A DNA stretch of 64,000 nt from Styela clava (taxonomy: Eukaryota; Chordata; Ascidiacea; Stolidobranchia; Styelidae), in contig NC_135259.1 in NCBI RefSeq assembly GCF_964204865.1, forward strand, positions 12,534,974-12,598,973, written 5' to 3'. The notes beneath the pieces were generated by a model, which did no database searches, had not been told where the DNA came from, and was given only the letters and a program-made list of their open reading frames with translations. Every line of letters starts with the position of its first letter. The stretch's first letter is position 1. Of this stretch, positions 61,370 through 64,000 are shown one piece after another. The translations under genes and the position numbers were made by a program.

Positions 61370-62235
61370 GCGAATTGTGTATTCAGAAGATTGTCCAAGG
61401 CCGTCTCGTTTCTTGAGGTTTATATGAGAATCCGAAAGAACGCGTTAGTGAATATAAATTGAACAGTAAATTATTACACACAATATACATAATAAAAATA
61501 ATGTGTTCATAAAAACCAAAGTTATGAAAAACAATTCGAACAGACTGCTGCAAAAGAAATGGGTGGGTAAAATAATAGAACAAAGGAGGTTGACAAATGC
61601 TGAAATGTGTTTGAGGGGCTAAAAACGAATATTATAACAAGTCATATTATATAGAACCGTAAACTTGATACAAAGCGAGTGACAAATTTGTTAAATTTTT
61701 TTTTAAATTACTGACTTGGCTGCAAAAGAAAATTATCAAAACATGAAGCCAATTCTGGCTTCTGCAAGTGTTACATTCATTCCATGTCGTGAATCTGTTT
61801 CATGCAAATATCTTTATATTACATTTTACATCCCATGACTCAATTTTTTAGTTATTAAGTGTCTAATGAGCTTGAAGTGTATATTCCTATATGAAATTAG
61901 ATACTCACTTCCACAAGTAAATTTAACTCGTTTCTACTCTAAAAAAATGTTTATTCGAATGCTAAGCATGTGCGAATTTCCTTATGACTTATGGGATAGA
62001 TTTGTTTTATATAAAAAGAAGAACCAAGTAGAATATCGAATACCATCACACCGTGATGCTCGCAAGCAATTTGCAAATTTTGTTTTTGATAATGAAACAT
62101 GAAACCAGTTGTCCGGACGCATGGCGTCGTTTCCATAAAAGATATTATCATGGACATTCTAATAACGTTATGAAAATATTAAAGATAATGTACGTTTTTA
62201 CGACATGTTGCCAGAATTTAATATCTGATATGTGA
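61370..62235 (+). pseudogene. decayed C-type lectin relic
   Basis: Segments in order resemble the exons of the lectin duplicates. 61370-61443 keeps the acceptor TCTCTAG and GCCGTCTCGTTTCTTGAGGT against GGTCGTCTCGTTACTGAAGG. About 61525-61565 resembles the neck exon (ACTGCTGCAAAAGAAATGGG, then GTAAA). About 61655-61800 resembles exon 5 (GCTGCAAAAGAAAATTATCA, CTGGCTTCTGCAAGTGTT). 62112-62235 resembles the last exon (CATGGCGTCGTTTCCA and GATATGTGAAAAAA). Frameshifts, stops and missing blocks break every frame. This is an older copy of the same lectin lineage. Confidence 0.65.
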
Positions 62236-64000
62236 AAAAAAGTTTTTGTCAAAATCAATTCACATAATTTTTACTTTGCTTGATCAATCGCTATAAAATA
62301 TGGCATATCGGTAATAGAACATTCATATATTTTGTCATGCAAACACGGAGTTTGAGGGACCCGAACGCAGTTTTAGCTTTCAAAGATTTTTTTTTATCAT
62401 ATATCTATCATGTTTTGGCAGCAACATAAGGTTGTAGTACAAATATGAGAACTAGAAGATCAATTTTAGCGACTTCGAAAACTGATATGCAAAAGATATT
62501 TTGTTGGCGAATTAAGATTATGGAAATACTACTATAGTCATTAGATAAAAACTGAAAACTAACTTCTCTTATTCACGACTTACACCTCAATTTTACATTT
62601 GCACTAAATCTCTATCGTAAATTGAGAAATCTATTAAATAAGACAAGCGTGCAGAACTACAATAGACCGCTATTACTTCTCGGTTCAATTTACTTTTCAA
62701 CAGCGTACAATATATTCTAAATACAACTATTAGCATTTTTTCGAGTATTTTAAAACATTCACAAATAATTGTTCGAGCTTCTCTCAACTCGAGTATTTTT
62801 ACCATTATATTTTAACTTTTTTTTCTTGTGTATAACATATTATAATACAACATTTCAAAAACTTTATCACGATACCGACAGCATTTATTTTATCTTTTGC
62901 GAAACGTACGACATTTATCATACCTTTTTGGTGATTCATTTGCCTTTTTATCTCACATCATTAGTATATACCTGGTTAATATACTAAACATTCACCTTAA
63001 CATCGATTATATACATAAACAACAGGTTCAAGTTTTCAGTAAGGCGATGTAATATTGACAGCTTTATTATATAAAAGCTGCCTATAATACACAAAATCTA
63101 CTGAATTTGGAAAAATCTTATGCTTATAATTAATTATCAAATGGTGTGAAGGGGTAGGTTTTGTCTAAAATAGTTTTACCCGCCATGAAGATTTGATACT
63201 CAATCCACTTATTGCGCCACAAAGTGAAGCATCAATTGTTCTTATTCCTAGATAAACCTCAGCCAAGTTTAACATAATTTTTGAACCCATTGACCTCAAA
63301 CAAAAATAAACGAATGATTCATCAAAAATTTTACGCGAATGCCGAATTAAAAAATGGAAATTACCGGTGTATAATACTGCCAATTGCAAGTGTTTGACAG
63401 TATCAGTCGTAATGCCCATGAGGAAACATCATTAAGTTTTAACTCTGAATGCTATTGTGGCTAATTGAGTTTAGATCGAGACGGGTCCCGCGCATAGAAG
63501 TAGCAAATTATCCATAGTGCTTGAGTTAGATCGCGTAGATTAAACCAAAGTATAATCAAAATATATCGTGAACGATAAGTTAGCCTTCGTATAGTATAGT
63601 TATACAAAAATAGCTACAAAACTTAACAAAATTGAATTAGTTTAATGCCCAAAAGTATAAGGTTAAGATATTAATTTAGATCAAATATATTTATGCAATG
63701 TTGGGAGTCGACGCGGATTTCTTTCACCAAGTCTGCCAGGAAATTGGCAGGTAAAATTACGAATTTTAACTTAGCGGTTTTTTAATCCGACATACATTTA
63801 AAATATGTAGTAGTATTATAATATTATTAAATATGAAACCAACAAATACTATTTTAGAGATAATCACAACAAAACAAATTTCACTATTACGCTTAACAAA
63901 TATTGAAGTGAGATTTCGAAGTATTTTGGAAACGATTCCTTAAACTTACGTATTACTAAAAATCAGAATTTTAATTACATAATCTGCTATCAGTCACGTG
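62236..64000. other. downstream region without recognised gene
   Basis: AT-rich sequence. A minus-strand open frame at 63419-63165 (84 codons) has no recognised domain or splice partner. No RNA gene or repeat family was identified. Confidence 0.45.

Noticed and set aside
63165-63419. 84-codon minus-strand open frame
   Set aside because: No recognised domain, no splice partner, and no support from neighbouring structure.

Overview
The window is animal nuclear DNA, not prokaryotic. It is AT-rich, the genes are split into many short exons with GT-AG introns, and animal-type families dominate: C-type lectins, a membrane M1 aminopeptidase, hAT-like fossils and an RLE-type LINE. A small-genome marine invertebrate, most plausibly a tunicate, fits the compact intron-rich genes and the lectin cluster. 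That attribution is inference; nothing in the sequence proves the species. Gene models were built by hand by matching splice phases exon by exon.

Layout. 309-2598 (+): secreted C-type lectin, 6 exons. 4212-9019 (+): secreted lectin-like protein with a Ser/Thr-rich stalk, same 5' exon plan. 12402-25432 (+): complete 23-exon aminopeptidase N-like gene (939 aa), whose introns hold several hAT-like elements and two fold-back elements. 29798-31599 and 34881-36219 (+): tandem pair of small secreted acidic proteins with a shared six-cysteine C-terminus, family not recognised. 38790-44938 (+): 11-exon protein with about 12 membrane spans, family not recognised. About 45.1-54.65 kb and 55.2-58.7 kb: a tandem duplication carrying two lectin copies. 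The first copy (46259-47779) is frameshifted in an A-run; the second (56287-57777) is open. 59214-60483 (-): lectin-like gene with coiled coil but no visible C-terminal half. 61.37-62.24 kb (+): decayed lectin relic.

The first duplicate is interrupted by about 5.9 kb of nested repeats (48.35-54.28 kb): units with (TAA)n tails inserted into one another, and inside them a nearly complete non-LTR retrotransposon (50550 to about 54138). Its ORF encodes a Myb-like domain, reverse transcriptase, CCHC finger and restriction-like endonuclease, with one apparent frameshift near the end. Its first 46 bases can fold as an HDV-like ribozyme pseudoknot starting exactly at the element's 5' end. The second duplicate preserves the empty insertion site.

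How the genes fit together: most products are predicted to be secreted or at the cell surface (lectins, ectopeptidase, small Cys proteins, polytopic membrane protein). The lectins look like a birth-and-death cluster, as in invertebrate immune or recognition loci. That role is inferred from family and arrangement only.
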